Source: Spirodela intermedia
Taxonomy: Eukaryota > Streptophyta > Magnoliopsida > Alismatales > Araceae
Direction: 5' to 3'
DNA length: 64,000 bases
Assembly: GCA_902729315.2 (NCBI GenBank)
Contig: LR746274.1
Coordinates: 5,359,037-5,423,036 of the forward strand
A program made the position numbers and the translations under genes. Positions within the stretch are counted from its first letter, which is position 1; each line of letters starts with the position of its first letter. Positions 11,391-24,922 of the stretch are shown piece after piece. The notes under the pieces were generated by a model. The model did no database searches, was not told the origin of the DNA, and saw nothing but the letters and a program-made list of their open reading frames with translations.

Positions 11391-14300
11391 TGGTACCAAA
11401 GCAACGTTCAAGAAGAAGAAAAATGACCAGGAGTTTTTTTTCAAATTTCTATGGAGAGATTTGAGTGCATCTAATTTTGGTCTATGACAATGAAGAGTGA
11501 ATGATGTGATTGTTCAATAATTTTTTGTTATTACATTATATGGAAAGCCAAATAAATCTACAATAGTGATTGTCTTGCATGTACTATTTTATATCATCTT
11601 AAATGAGTATTTACCTATTAGTATTTGAACATAATTAAATAGTTATTTCATGTTGATTGAGTGTTGTTCAATATGTTGTTTCTTAAATAGAAGGAATAGG
11701 TGCGTAAGATGGAGAGGGAACTAATCTTATAATACATATAGATAATTTCAATTAGATGCTTAAAAATCTGTTGGGGTGAGATGTTAAATTCAAATATGAG
11801 GATAAGGTGCTGATCCTTCTTAGCACTATCCCCAGCGCATGTAAGAGAATTTAGTAACAAAAAATATTGTAAAGGAAAGTAGCACTTAATATTGAAGAGG
11901 CAATAGTAGATCTCCTACATTACTTTTAGAGGAAGGTAAATTCTAAAAATGCACAACTTGAAGGGCTGATGGCTATTAGAGGAAAAGAAGAAAATCAATG
12001 GAGAGTAGAAAATCATAGTCAAGGTCAAAATCCAGAGCACACTAGATTAAGACTGTTTTGATATGTCCTAAGAAGGGTTTCTTGAGGAAAGATTGACTGA
12101 AAATCAATATGTAAAGGGTCTTAAGAATGGTTGTTCTGATTTTACAAATGTTGCAAAAACTAATAAGAGAGTAATGATGGAGATATGGCCTTAGTATTAG
12201 CTGCAGTGAAAAAAATTATAGATTCATAGATATTGAATTCAAGGTGCTCATATCATGTTGGTCCAAATTTGCATTGGTTTCACACCTGCATGTCATTAAT
12301 TCAAGCTGTGTTATTATGGGCAATGATATTTCTTGTAAAGTCATTAGAACTAATACCATTAAAATTTAAAAAATTGATGATATTTTAAGAACTTTGGGTA
12401 ATGTGAGATGTGTCCCTAATGTCAATAAGAATCTAATTTTATTATGAAAATTATATTCAAATGATTTTACCTTTAAAGCTGAAAATAGAACCATGAAAGT
12501 ATGTAAAGGAACTTTGGTGGTGATAAATGTAAGAAAGCTGCCATATATTATTTATAGATGACTAGAGATCACACTTGTAGGTTGAACTTCAACTTCATCA
12601 ACCATAGTTTAAAACTCAATTATGCACAACACATTATTATGGCACTTAAGGTTAGGCAATAATAGTGAGAATGTTATGAAAGAGCTCCATAAGACAAGTT
12701 TCTTATGACTTTTGCAAATACTATATTAAGAGAAAATAATGCAAAGTTTGGTTAAATTACCCATCAATAGTGGCAAGTCATTCTTTAATTATGTGGATTT
12801 AGATGTTTCAGAACCTATAAATGTGAAGTCAAAAGACATTTAATTATTTTGTGACTTTTATCAATAATTACATTAGAAAATATTGAGTTTATTTTATAAA
12901 AGCCAAAACTTCAAACTATAGAAAACAATTTTTTTAATGAGGTATAAAACTATAGGTAATGGTGTGGAATATAAAGATTCTGAATTTGTGAGGTATTATG
13001 AAAAGCATGAGATCAAGAGACACTTCACTATCAAAAACATAATGCAAAAAAATAGAGTTGCTAAAGGAATGAACAAGATAACCACAAAGAAAGTAAGATT
13101 TTTGAGGTTGGATACAAAGTTACAATAAAAGTTCCAAATAATGGTAGTTAACATGTTTTGTCATATACTTAGTAGATCGTCAATGGTTGTTCTTGAAATG
13201 TTGTTGAAAAAATGTGGTTAGGAAATGAAGTGAACTATCCACGTTTGAGGGTATTTAAATGTCCTAGATATGTCCATATCTTAAGTGATGAAAAGTCAAA
13301 GCTTGGCTCAAAATCAAAGAGGTGTATATTCTTAGACAATGAAGAGTGAGTGAAAGATCATAAGCTTTGGAATCCGACAACCAAAAACTTTGTAGTTAAC
13401 AAATAAGTGTTTAATAAAAAAAATTAGCCTTTAATATAGTGTTTATTAAAAACTATATATTAAGGTCTCTTGATAAAGAACATGGACTGTGGCCACATAA
13501 CAATAAGTTTAGCAAGAAAAACATTTAAATAGAAATTGATGAGAGGATCAAATCTCTAGATATAGTAGAAGTGACATATTCAATTGGAGAAGAGTGCGAT
13601 GTATTTATTATTGGAAGAGCTAGATGAACCATCAAATCATCTGTGAGCTATGTTTTTAAAGACCATGTTTCATTTGCTTTGATTGTAAGTGAAGGTGGGC
13701 TTACATCTTTTCAAGAGTCAATTAATTGCTAAAATGATCATGAATAGACAAAGACGATGATGGAAAAGATAAAATCACTCCAGAAGAATAGGACATGGGA
13801 TTTAATTAAACTTTCTAAGATAAAGAAAGAATGTAGTGGGATGTAAATAGGTCTTCAAGAAAAAGGAGGTTGCATCAGAAAAAAAAGGAAGTTCAAGGGG
13901 GCTGACTACAATAAAGTCTTTTCTTCGATGGTATAGCATATTTCACTTAGGATGGTGTTCACTATAATTACAAATAAATATATGGAACTACAAGAGCTTG
14001 ATGTGAAGATGGTATTTTTTCATGGTTAATTGAAGGAAATCAAGAACATAACATTTATTTTACTAGCTGAAGAATTTCTTTTATGTTTTAAATCAACCAA
14101 CAAGGCAATGATATAAAAAATTTGATTCGTTTATCATGCAGATTAGTTACACTTGATGTGAGTATGATTCCTAGATTTTTCTAAAATTATTTTAATTTAG
14201 ATCTCAAATATTTACTTAATACTTTATATATGATATGTTAAAAGGAGTTAAAAATATGAATGATATTATTAAACTTACATTCACAAACTAAAGAATTTGA

Positions 14301-14530
14301 GATGAAGCATTTCATATGAAAATTTGTAGAGACAAAAGGAGTGGACAATGGTGGATTTACAACAAAATAAATACAACAAGAAGTTGATGAAATTGTCTTA
14401 TATTGGAGATACGTAATAGGTATGTTATCCTTTAATTAATCGCAATAGATTACTGACAAAGCATAGTCTAAAGAATAAAAGTAAAGATTAAAAAGATGAG
14501 TAGGATACTCAATGTGATGTATTGGCTAGC
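11391..14530 (+). pseudogene. Decayed Ty1/copia gag-pol (protease, integrase, start of RT)
   Basis: All frames are broken by stops and indels, but fragments in copia order remain. Near 12210-12540 is a relic of the protease/GAG-pre-integrase region (CSYHV-like, then GNDISCKVI, RTLGNVRCVPNVNKNLIL). Near 12990-13130 is an integrase relic (IKRHFTIKN...NRVAKGMNK). At 13260-13350 is the segment CPRYVHILSDEKSKLGSKSK. At 13880-14050 is a weak relic of the reverse transcriptase region. The element cannot encode working proteins. The reading frame is lost at about 14.5 kb and copia similarity resumes only at about 18.09 kb, beyond an inserted inverted-repeat structure. Confidence 0.75.
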
Positions 14531-14829
14531 TTGATTATGTCATGTGACATAACTTAATAGTTATATAACAAATCACATAAATTTAAAATTTATAAAACTA
14601 GAAAATACTAATTTTTAGATTTTTTTAATAAATATTTTAATATAAATTAATTAATTATGACTTGATAAAAGATTCCAAAAATAGTATAAAATTCTATGTC
14701 ACTCATAAGAATTCAAGATAAAATTCATTAAAATTTTAAAATTTTCTACAAAATAGAAGACTTTTTATGATTTTTAAAGTAAATGATGAAGATAAAATTA
14801 ATTTAAAAATTAAAAATAAAATAAAATTT

Positions 14830-17800
14830 AGGTGTGGACATTAGGATGATGTCACTACCTTGACAAACATAATTTGAGTAGAAATAAAGTTATGTCTGGT
14901 GATTGTTACGTAAATGATTACTAATAAGCCTTCATTATCATGAGTTAATAATTAATAAATAATATAGGTTTAGCATTAACTTATGATAAATAGACTTAAA
15001 TTTATATTAAATTATAAAAAGTGATTTTTTTAGTTAATGTGATTTTTTGACTAATTAGAAGATTTTATTTGAATTTATATAATATTTATAATCCTATTTT
15101 TGAGATAAATAAGAAAAATAAAATAAAATAAAAAGATAGAAAAAATGAGGGACCCGCTGATCAACAAACCTACAATTAAGTCAGAAACACAATTAAGTAG
15201 AGCCGCAAGTAGGGGTTCGAGCTAGTAAGGATGGACCGAAAGGGAGAACGTGTGCATCACTCCCCTTCTATGTCACTAGTGGCCAACTAGGGGTGGACAA
15301 AGAGTTGTCGAACATATGTGAGAAAGAGACTCAAAGATTTCTAAATCTCCTATTACTATATATTAATCTGAAAATTCAGTATATAACTCATGTGGGACTA
15401 GACCCTAGTCACACCTTCCCCAAATGATTTTATGATTTTTGTACCTCAAATACTCCTTATTTATGATGAGTTACTTTGATGATGTCACTTTATAAATATA
15501 TTTATGTACTTATTTCACTTTTTCTCATATAAGTAGGTAATCAGTAAGGTTTGAATCCTATTAGAGTCAAAACTCATATTTTTATTTAATTAAATCATAA
15601 TTTTTCTATAGATCATCGGAGAATGATAACCATCAAAATCACTCAATCATCAATAAAAATCTCGTTAATGTGATTTGTAAAATATTATTATTAAAAAATT
15701 TCAATAATTTATGATAAAAAGATCATAAATTCATCAAGTAAATCCTCTTTGATTAATTGATGAACAAATCATTGCCGAGAAGAGGACAATTTACTAAGAG
15801 ACGAGTTGTCACCTCTTGATAGCATACTAGATGCAATGAAGAACCTCTTTTTACTATGTAAACATGAGGATGAAGCTTCCTAACATGTGTCCTACTTTTA
15901 TCCAATTCATCTCCATTTAGTGATAGTTGTCAAAGAATCATAAAGTCACTATTTTTCACTTCATCGGGTGACACTAGATCTCTATTTTATTATTTTTTAA
16001 TTAATTTAACTTTCACCATCATTGTATGGACTTTGAAAGGAGATTCAATGAATATTTAGGTCATCCATGTCTAAGAAGAATGTTTGAGGCCATGGACATT
16101 GTTTGATGATCCTCTTGAACACACATAATTTCGGTGATCATTGTTGTGAGGCTAGAACTCTATCTTTCATGCTTTCAACTAAATTTTTATTTTATTTAAT
16201 GATACTTTGTGTGATGTAAAGTTTCTAAATTATTCTTCATTCAATTATGATTCTTCTAATTTTTATAGATCTTAATTTGATCAACTATATTATATGTAAT
16301 CACTTACATAAGAATTATCAAGTGAAATTTTATTTTCTCCCTATTCGTGTTCGTCAGATGCTGATGTCATCTTAACGTCTACATCTTTATTTTCTTTTTT
16401 ACAAATTTTAAATATATTTTATTTTTATTTCTTAGTCAAATTTTAAAATATATATTATTTACAAAAATTTATAAAATATTACTCAATATTATATTACATT
16501 CTTATGATCAACTTAAAAAAATATCACTATTTTGATCATTTTTATTAAATTATAATTGATATATTTGTTCAAATAGTCGTTATATAATAAATCAAGTAAA
16601 TTTATAATTTATAAAACTAAAAAATACTAATTTTCAAATATTTAGATTTGTAAAAGCCAAAGGAATCATAATTGACTAAAGAAAATTTTTGAAACTTAAA
16701 ATCACATAAAATATCATTAAGTAAAAATTAAGTTTAAAATATAAAAAGTATAGTTTCGGTGTTGCAATGGCAATCACTAGAATTTTGAGTGTTCAAGGGA
16801 TTATCATTCGATATTCATGAACTCAAAGGCTTTTATTATGTGTTAATAATATAGACAACCTCTAGATTTTCTTGTGAAGTCTATAAATTGATGAAATGAG
16901 TTGACAAATTATCTTTGATGACTATCAACTAGTGGAGTGACAATTTAACTTTTAGATCTCTAACGGTTATCACTCGGTGAAGATGAGGTAGATGAAAGTG
17001 AGGCACATCTTAAGGAGCTTTTTCTCCAAGTCCATGTAGCAAGAGGAGTCTCATAAAACATTTGATTTTACTCTAAGGAGGTGAAAACTCATCTCTCAAC
17101 TAATCATCCTCTTCTTGACTATGGCTCGTTAGTCAATCAATCAGAGATAATTTTCTTGAAGAATTCATGATTTTTTATTAAAAATTCTTGATCATTTACT
17201 AATGATGATCTGCAAGTAGCATTTATAAAATTTTCATTGATGATCAAATGATTTTGTCAATTCAATCATTGACTAGTGTTATGTAGGAAAATTATGATTT
17301 AATTAGAAAAATAAAAAATAAAAATTGGTGGGATTCAAACCCTCATTGGTCACTCAACTATATGAGAGAGAAAAAATATTTGCATACCTTTACTTTGTAA
17401 TATCATGGAGGCATTTCCTTGTTTTAAGCCAAAGGTATTTTTGATATAAAAAAATAAAACCTCCTAGGGACTATTATAAGTCTAGTCTTACATCAATTGT
17501 TTTTTAATCTTTGAGACACATATATCAATACATTCTTGTTTATTAATGTACTCTCTCTTCATGTGTACGACCACTCCTTGCCTCACGTTTCACTAGCCAC
17601 TGGTGACATGGAAGTGGAATGACACACATGTGCCCCCTAATTAGTCTTTAGTCAGTCAAGCCCCTAGCTTGAGGCCTTGCTCAACTATGCTTCTAACCTG
17701 CTTAAAGGCTTGGTTGGCTAAAGAGTTCGCTCTTTTTTATGTATTTTTTAATTTATTTTCTTTTTATTTATTTTATTTGAAAAATATAATAAAAAAATTA

Positions 17801-18030
17801 TATAAAATTACCTAATTAGGTAAATTTTTATATTAATCAATTGAACTTTATTATCTTAATTTAAGATAAATATAAATCTATTTATCATGAGTCAAGATAT
17901 AAGATATATTATTAATTAATTATTGTCATGTTAATGAAGACATTAGTCTTGACCTTACATATGTAGTTGATGTGGTAAATAGATTTAGGAAAAAAAATTA
18001 AAAAAATATTAAAATATAATTAATTAAATC
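14830..18030. mobile_element. Large foldback (inverted-repeat) element nested in the copia remnant
   Basis: The left half reads as a diverged reverse complement of the right half, with symmetry centre near 16,430. Matching pairs seen by eye include 14930-15000 with 17865-17935, 15130-15300 with 17565-17750, 15540-15620 with 17270-17350 and 15790-15930 with 16960-17060. Aligned parts look roughly 70 percent identical. No protein-coding frame or transposase was found inside. This fits a foldback transposon or an inverted duplication of an AT-rich element. A separate direct repeat of about 70 bp occurs near 14555-14625 and 16565-16635. Ends and target-site duplication could not be fixed by eye. 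Confidence 0.6.
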
Positions 18031-18089
18031 CTAAGATATACTAAATATTCTGATGATTATTTCAATAATGTTTTAAGATGTACTAAAAA

Positions 18090-18500
18090 TTTTGTTGATG
18101 TTGACTTTTTAGGTGATTTACATAATTGTCAATACTCAATAGGATATGTTTTTACTCTTATAAGTGGAGTAGTTAGTTGAAAATGTATATTTTAATCAAT
18201 ATTTGAATTATCTGCCACAGAAGTCGAGTATATGACAATGGATAAAAGTGCTAAGGAAATTTGTCGATGAAAGATTTAGTGAATGAGCTCAATTTTGACC
18301 AAAGCATAGTTCCTTTGTATTACAACAATTAAAGTGATATTTATTTGGGAAGTATTCAAGTTTATCATATAGGAAATAAGCTAATGACAATATGCTTGCC
18401 ATATTGATAGGATGATAGGATGGGTCTCATTACTATCCACCGTGACTAAAATGAATCAATTGTTAATGCTTGTATCTAGAAAGATCAATTCATAGTTACC
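18090..18500 (+). pseudogene. Ty1/copia RNase H remnant (continuation after insertion)
   Basis: Broken frames give the copia RNase H signature: DFLGDLHNCQYSIGYVFTL, then LSATEVEYMTMDKSAKEIC, corresponding to the usual D-x-A-G-D...S-T-x-GY-V-F and L-S-T-T-E-A-E-Y-M segments. This is the part of pol expected downstream of the fragment ending near 14.5 kb, so the two pieces are probably one element split by the inverted-repeat insertion. Multiple stops make it non-functional. Confidence 0.7.
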
Positions 18501-21500
18501 TTAGCTATTGATGTTTGATAACACCTTATTTTCATGTCATAGGCTGTTATATTTTGTTATTTGTGTTGCATAAGATGCCCCAAAATCATTTGTAACTGAG
18601 TCAAAATAAATTAAAACAAATTTATTGCATAACTCTTGAACTAGCACTAAAATAATCCTTTTTCATATATTCTCATGATGTGATCTGAATTTGATCTTTC
18701 ATATGTCATTCTAACCTAATTATCCAAGGTTTGTAGCCTTGAGATACATTTCATATGTGTGAAGGAATATTTTGAATTAGAAGTGAAGGAATCATTCTTG
18801 GGTTATGTTCCAAGCTATCAAGAAGCTACATATAACCCTCTCCCATAATAAGGAATTGAACAAAAATCGATAAAATAAGGGCAATGGAGATCATCATCCT
18901 TTGGGGTTGTTCTTCCAAATGTCTCTCTTCATTGCAGTGACACACTGAGGAATGAGATATCTAATTTTTTGCATCACTTTTGTCGAGTTTGGTCTCTTTG
19001 AATTTATTATCACCTTCTATTTGAGTTTTCAATGCTTTTATATTTTCTTTTACCCAATCGTCAGTATGCAACAATAGAGTAGTGATGGGATTTATTTGAA
19101 TTTTCTCCCCTATTTCGCTTTAATTACTTAAGTTCTGTGTTTTAAAGTTTGATCTCGTCACATGAGTGACACACACAATGGCATTAAACTTGGTTTCAAG
19201 ATAATTTTAATTAATTTACTCTTTTCTTTCTATTCTACTTGTTGAATTTCCACCCTTGATGTTGATTGCATGTTTCATAAATTTCTTTGTACTCGCTACT
19301 CCATTTTGTCTCTTGTGAATCCATAGACACGTTTTGTTTGATTTCATTTAGATTTTGTATAGTTAATACACTCAACATCCTATCATTTCTTGCCGACATG
19401 TGTTTTCCCTTTCTACCTCCTCTCTTCTCTTTGTTTTGCTCTCCTCCTCTGTGTTTTCTCTCTCTTTCTTCAGTTTGCTTTCTTTGTCTTCTGAGTTTCT
19501 GCAAGTCACTATTTGGAAGGGACTTGGACCAAGACTACATCGAATTGAAGATGAATTTGGATACCTTGAGATGAGGATCCAACAAAAACGAAGAAGCACA
19601 CTGAGAACAACTTGGAGATTGGAGAGAATTTCCTTCCTCATTTTATCTATTTCTTTACTATTTTTCCTTCAATAAATAAAGAGAAATAGTAGATTATCTT
19701 TACGTCTTGTCCTTGCAGAGATGACTTAATTCCACTAAACAACATGTTTAACCTCTTGGAATTCAGTTTATAAATCTTGTAAATTGTTTACATCCTAATA
19801 GACATTGGCTTAAGTACAACAACATTCACGGTATATTGCACCAAACCAGATAAAATGGTATAAATAGGGATCACATCTCCTTAGATAAAATGGTACACCT
19901 CCTATCACCATGCCAAACATGTACTTGTCTTTATGCAATAAATAGTCATGTCTATGGTGTGAGATGGCACACATGTAGCAGGCCAGCATTGATGGGACTA
20001 AATTTGTTGCCATAATTACTCTATTTCCATCTATTATTACATCATTGTCTAGCTCCAACATCAAGCTAAGTAATTCTAGTTGGTTTGTAGTCTACCAAGC
20101 ATTGTCTATTGCCATGTTTAACTACATGTCATTACCTAATTTGCAACACAGCTTAGTTTACTTTCACTCGACATGATCTTCGTTTCTAGTAGCAATGAAG
20201 TGAAGTATGTCACATAATCTGTCATTGGGCCAATATAATAAAGCAATTAGAATGCATCATATGATATCCCTGTGTTGTTCATAAGGAGGAATTTCTTTTT
20301 AGTTCATTCACAAAAGGATCTCATAGGAAGCTCTCAATCTCCTTGACTTTACATATAATTGAAAATGCCATAGTCTTCAGCACCTTGCCTGAACTCACGA
20401 TGCTTGTCCACTTCATACCAACAAACAAGCAGTTCAGATGTAGAATGCCTAGAGTGGCATCTGCCCACAATTCCCCTCTTATGTGAGAAATGTGTCGAGC
20501 ACAACTGATCTAGATCAATCTGCTTACCCTCAGTTTCACTTTCCACCATCATCACTCCTTTCACTCAGATATCAACTGTCACAAGGTGCCAAGAGTGCAC
20601 CTATCTTCTCCACTTCATGTCAGCCTTAGCGGCTGTTTCATCTGTCACTAAACAGCCCTCACAGTTCATGTGGAAGCAAGAAATATGTAGGAGCAAGGAA
20701 GCTAACCATTATCCAGTCATAACTCTCCCATGCTTATAGCCCTCTCACCTCATAGACTTGTGGTTACCACTATGCCTTGTGATCCCCAAGATCCAAAAGG
20801 TCGTATTGAAAATTGTCAATCACTGTACTATTTTGTAAATCACAAGCTGCATGTGTCATCACCAAATGCCAAACCACGTTGAGAGAACCATGCTCAAAGC
20901 TTCACAGAATTGCCCAAAAATGTCACTTCGTTGCATACCACACATTGCCTGTGCCGCCATGCTGCACCATGTTGTCAACTATTGAGGTTCCATGGCCAAT
21001 CTTCCATAAGCCTTGGTCTGATATTGTGGTGTTATCTGCCTCCAGATGCATGCCCCACTATGACGATGTGCATTTGCCACCTGATACCGATGCCACCTGA
21101 TACCGATGCCTATACACATGCAAACATGCATGGCAACATGCTGCCAATGAGGTTCACAACACAGAACCTCGATCCTCCATGTTAGGAGTGTCATACTGCA
21201 CCGTTTGTTACCCTCCCAAAGAGCCTTAGCTGACTCCGAGAATCCCAGTGCCAGCTGCCACAGGCCAAGGGAGCAGTGGAAGGCCGTGGCAATCCACACA
21301 CAGAGGTCTTTGACAATCACCAACCACCTCTTCTGCCACAAGCAGGAGAAGATCTTCACAGGCAAGGGGTACATAAGATCCACTGGCCTCCCGCAGGTCT
21401 GTATCACTACCTTCAACCTCCTCCACAGCATACTTCTGCTGACCATCACAGCGCAGGTCCCCTGCGGGATGATTGGCACTCATGCATTCCATGAGATGAG

Positions 21501-21721
21501 ATCCCCCCTCAAGAAGAGACCAGGGAATACCACAATGATTGCCAAGAGCAGCAGCATCCCGGAGAATTTCACATTATATTCATTTTCTCTGTGCAAATTT
21601 AATTCATCACAGTTCTCTCCAGGAGATATTTTCTCAGACAAATGAAATCACATGAACTATGTATGATAACAAAAGATGGATATTAACATTCGTTAAGAGG
21701 AAGGTGGAGATGGGGACCTAG
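18501..21721. other. Intergenic region, no assignable gene
   Basis: AT-rich to about 20.3 kb, then of more even composition. Minus-strand frames at 20979-21479 and 21226-21492 and several plus-strand frames overlap one another and match nothing I recognise. A CT-rich segment lies near 19400-19500. The stretch may contain decayed transposon sequence or the 3' flank of the DUF1499 gene. Confidence 0.4.
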
Positions 21722-22732
21722 TCAGTCCATTGTGTCGAATTTGGGGGAATACCAACCCAGCTGCTCCACGATCTTCTCCATCCTCTCCTCCTGTCCTTTG
21801 GAGTCGCCAAAAGCAGTGGTGAATGGATAGATGTATGTGACCTTGGTGGCCATGGATCTGTATACGACCACATCTCCCTTCACCAAGAACTCCATCACGT
21901 CTCGGCCAAATCCTCCATCAACCTCTGCCTGCAGATACTGGCCTGGAGGATGAGTAGAAGAACTAATCAGGTGAACTGGTCTTTAAAAATATATTAAAGA
22001 CAGATGAGATCATATAGCAGGAGAACTGAAACATTGTCCATGAAATCTTCATTAGCCGTCCATTAGATTACCGTAAGGAGTCTCCTCTGCGACCTGAAAC
22101 TTCACATTCTTCTGAGTTCTCAAAATTGCGTCCTTCAGAGCCTGCGCAGGGATGGAAGCCACAACCATTTCGTTTTTCTATCGGCGAAGTTTAAATTTCA
22201 TTCCTCAAATCCCAAGAGAGCGAAAGAGGAGAGAGAGAGAGAGAGAGCGAGAGAGATAGGGAGGGGGGAGAGACTACAGCACCTGAACGGCATTCTCCGA
22301 GGAACCACTCGGGATCACCAGAGGGAAAGCGAACGAGGAGGACTTGGGGTTCGTCGAGACGCATCCCGGATTTGTGGAGGGGCACGGCCTTATCTTCCTA
22401 CAGCAAAGAGACGAACCACATCACCCAAGCGCCGCAATCGGGAACAAGCAGAAACCAAGACGAAGGAATGGAGATCGCAACCCGTCCTCCAGGCCGAATT
22501 TCAGATCCCGGGACTGCGAGAAGGGGGTGGTCGGAACGACCACCGGAGCTCCTACGCCTGCAGGGAAAGGAACGGCCAGGGAAGGGGAGGAGAAACTCAA
22601 AGCAAGAGAAAGCCCCAGCGGGGCAAGCGAGGAGAGTGAGAGCCCCTTCCTCGCCTCCGCCACCTTCAGAGCTCCGCCTACTGCAGCGGTTGCGGAGGGG
22701 AGGAAGATGAGAAGCACATGGCCGGAAGGCAT
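21722..22732 (-). CDS. DUF1499 family protein, predicted chloroplast-targeted
   Basis: Proposed exons 22482-22732, 22283-22397, 22072-22141 and 21722-21942 give 218 residues with all GT..AG joins in frame. The N-terminal 70 or so residues are Ala/Ser/Leu-rich with few acidic residues, consistent with a plastid (possibly lumenal) targeting region. The mature part has the DUF1499 signatures: KIRPCPSTNPGCVSTNPKS in exon 2, then ILRTQKNVKFQVAEETPYG, then AEVDGGFGRDVMEFL, and a C-terminal block with RSMATKV, YPFTTAFGDSKGQEERM and QLGW. The molecular role of the family is not established; plant members are plastid proteins. Exon 2 is read in a frame different from the longest local open frame; only that frame gives the Cys-Pro-Ser motif and correct joins. 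A GA/CT tract sits in intron 2. The gene diverges from MED30. Confidence 0.88.
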
Positions 22733-23546
22733 CCTTCTCCCTCGTCTCAGAGCTATCCTCCCATCATCCTCATATATTCGAGTTCATTGTAAAGCCCTTC
22801 CTATCCCTCTCCTGATTAAAACAGGCGGAGGCAGAACAGTGGTATTTTAGTCATTTACATGGAAGATGGGCCGCTGAGGAGGCTCTTTGTAGGCAAATAC
22901 TTTGGTTCTAATCAGGCTATCCACGTGTACCAATCACAGAAAGAGAGAGAGAGGAGGGGACATAGCACTCATCGAGTTGACTTCACAAGTGGACACTAGT
23001 AATCATGTATTTATTCGAACTGTCTTATACTTTTAAAAAAATCATCTTACCCTTATTTAACAAAAATATACTAGATTGAATATATTATTTATAATAAGAA
23101 AATTAGCTGATCATCATAAAAAAAAAATTAAATGAATTTTTCATAAGGTGGATACCATATTTTAAAAATGTAATTTTCACCAGATATAATTACATTTTCA
23201 CCAAACGTAATTAAGCATTAAAAAATCCCAGATTTAACGTAGGCTCCATGATTTATTTTTCCCAAAAAAAGTCCAACTGATTAAACCACAAATGGTTCTT
23301 TCCATTTTAAAAAAAGAAAAAAATAATTTTCACGAGAAGAATCAATCCTTTTTTTAGTTTTTGGCCCATTTTACTGAAGTTAATTTTTGGAAATTTTCTG
23401 CTGGGCCCGGGGGTCTGGGCCCAATTACCCAATTGACTAAGAATGGTCAACCATACCGAACGTTAAGCTCCACGATCTGGGGTAGAGTAAAAAGTTAGGG
23501 TTTTTAGAGTTCAGCTAGGAGATCTTGGGGATCTGTTGGGCGTAGG
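22733..23546. promoter_or_regulatory. Shared upstream region of the DUF1499 gene and MED30
   Basis: The two genes point away from each other and are separated by about 0.8 kb, so the leaders and promoters of both must lie here. The flanks are GC-richer and the middle (22990-23340) is very AT-rich. No open frame of interest was seen and no specific element is claimed. Confidence 0.55.
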
Positions 23547-24530
23547 ATGGGGGAGGAGAGGTTCCCGTGGGCTGGGAAGAGGAAGCAGGAACTGGGCCGC
23601 GAAGGGCAGAAGCACCTGGAGGAGACCATCGCTGCCGCGTTCCAGATTCTCTCCTCCATGAACGACGAGCTCTGCAACTCCGCCTTGTGGGCCACCCCTC
23701 CCGGCGGCGGCGCCGCCCATGCTGGCGCCAATGGCGACGCCTTCTCCGACCACACGGGCCACCACCCCGAATCCGGCCCGCCCGGCGGCGGCGGGGGAGC
23801 CCTGGATGACGCTCGCCTCCGCTACAAGTCCGCCATCTCCTCTCTCCGGGCCGTCCTCGCTGCCATACCCACTTCTCAGGTACGTGTTCCCTCTCTGCAA
23901 GTACGGTCTGATCATTAATCATTATCCGCCGCCGAAGATTTGGTTTCAGTCGAAAAATATTGACGTCGGTTTCTGAAACATTCAGGAGGTTGCCTCGGTG
24001 GGGAACAACACAGCGGAAGCCATGGCTGATCAGGACGAGGTAGAACGACTGGAAGCGCGCGCTTCCGCGCTGAGGAAGGTAGGCATATAATAATATCATA
24101 GAGTAAGATTGAACAATCATATTTTCTCAGTTTTTTTCCTTTCATAAAAATCAGGATAATTTTAGTGTTAATCTTTTGGAAATTTTCTTTTCATCTCCGA
24201 TTATACTCTTGTAGCGCTTTGGAATGATAATAATTTAGATAAAAGAATATAATGGATTGAACGAAGCCCAAAATTTGACCCAAAAAAATTGAATTGTATA
24301 TTTAAATTTGTGAGCGTTAGGGAGAGCTTTGAATAAGCATGAAAATGAGGAAATAAGAAAAAATAATCCCCCTTTTTATATTATCGGATTGTGCTGCCCA
24401 GTGGGTTTCCTTAGATTCTCCGGAAATGCAGGAGCTTGCCGTCAAGAACAAGCATGTGAAAGTCCTCATCGATCAGCTACGGGAGCTGATCACCGACATA
24501 TCGACCTGGCAGAGCCCCTGCGAGCTGTGA
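23547..24530 (+). CDS. MED30: Mediator complex subunit 30
   Basis: Exons 23547-23879, 23986-24078 and 24432-24530 encode 174 residues; all joins are GT..AG and phase 0. Mediator links transcription factors to RNA polymerase II in the nucleus, and MED30 is a metazoan/plant head-associated subunit. Plant MED30 hallmarks are present: [20 protein letters not shown] near residues 19-38, the conserved NDELCN that follows, a Gly/Pro-rich variable linker, then [19 protein letters not shown], and in the last exon [19 protein letters not shown] with the ending STWQSPCEL. Length is close to the Arabidopsis protein. The C-terminal half is predicted helical. It diverges from the DUF1499 gene and is followed by NTF2 in the same direction. 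Confidence 0.95.
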
Positions 24531-24662
24531 CCGGTGGAGAGGAACGGTGGAGCAGATCTGGACTGCTTCTTTGCAGAAGGGCGCGCGTCTGACCAGCTGA
24601 ATTTTTCCCTCATGAAGGATGTATAATTATTATTAGAGGGGTAGATCCTCTGTTGGCCATTC

Positions 24663-24739
24663 CTGTGACTGCCTCTCCTTGTTCATGATGTGTAATTAAC
24701 AGGATGCAATGAATGTCGGAGCTCCTACTGCCATTGCTA

Positions 24740-24780
<41 letters not shown>

Positions 24781-24884
24781 CTGAGCATAAGATGGGTCTC
24801 TCACAGGTCTATGGCCGCCTCTCCTTATTCATGATGCGTAATTAACAGGATGCAATGAATGTCGGAGCTCCTACAGCCATTGCT

Positions 24885-24922
<38 letters not shown>

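Noticed and set aside
20979-21492. Overlapping minus-strand frames of 166 and 88 codons as a gene
   Set aside because: Two frames are open together, neither resembles a known family, and there are no supporting splice patterns or composition bias.
22421-22481. Continuing DUF1499 exon 1 through the open frame
   Set aside because: The open frame runs into intron sequence. Splicing at 22482/22397 restores the conserved Cys-Pro-Ser-Thr-Asn-Pro motif, which the read-through lacks.
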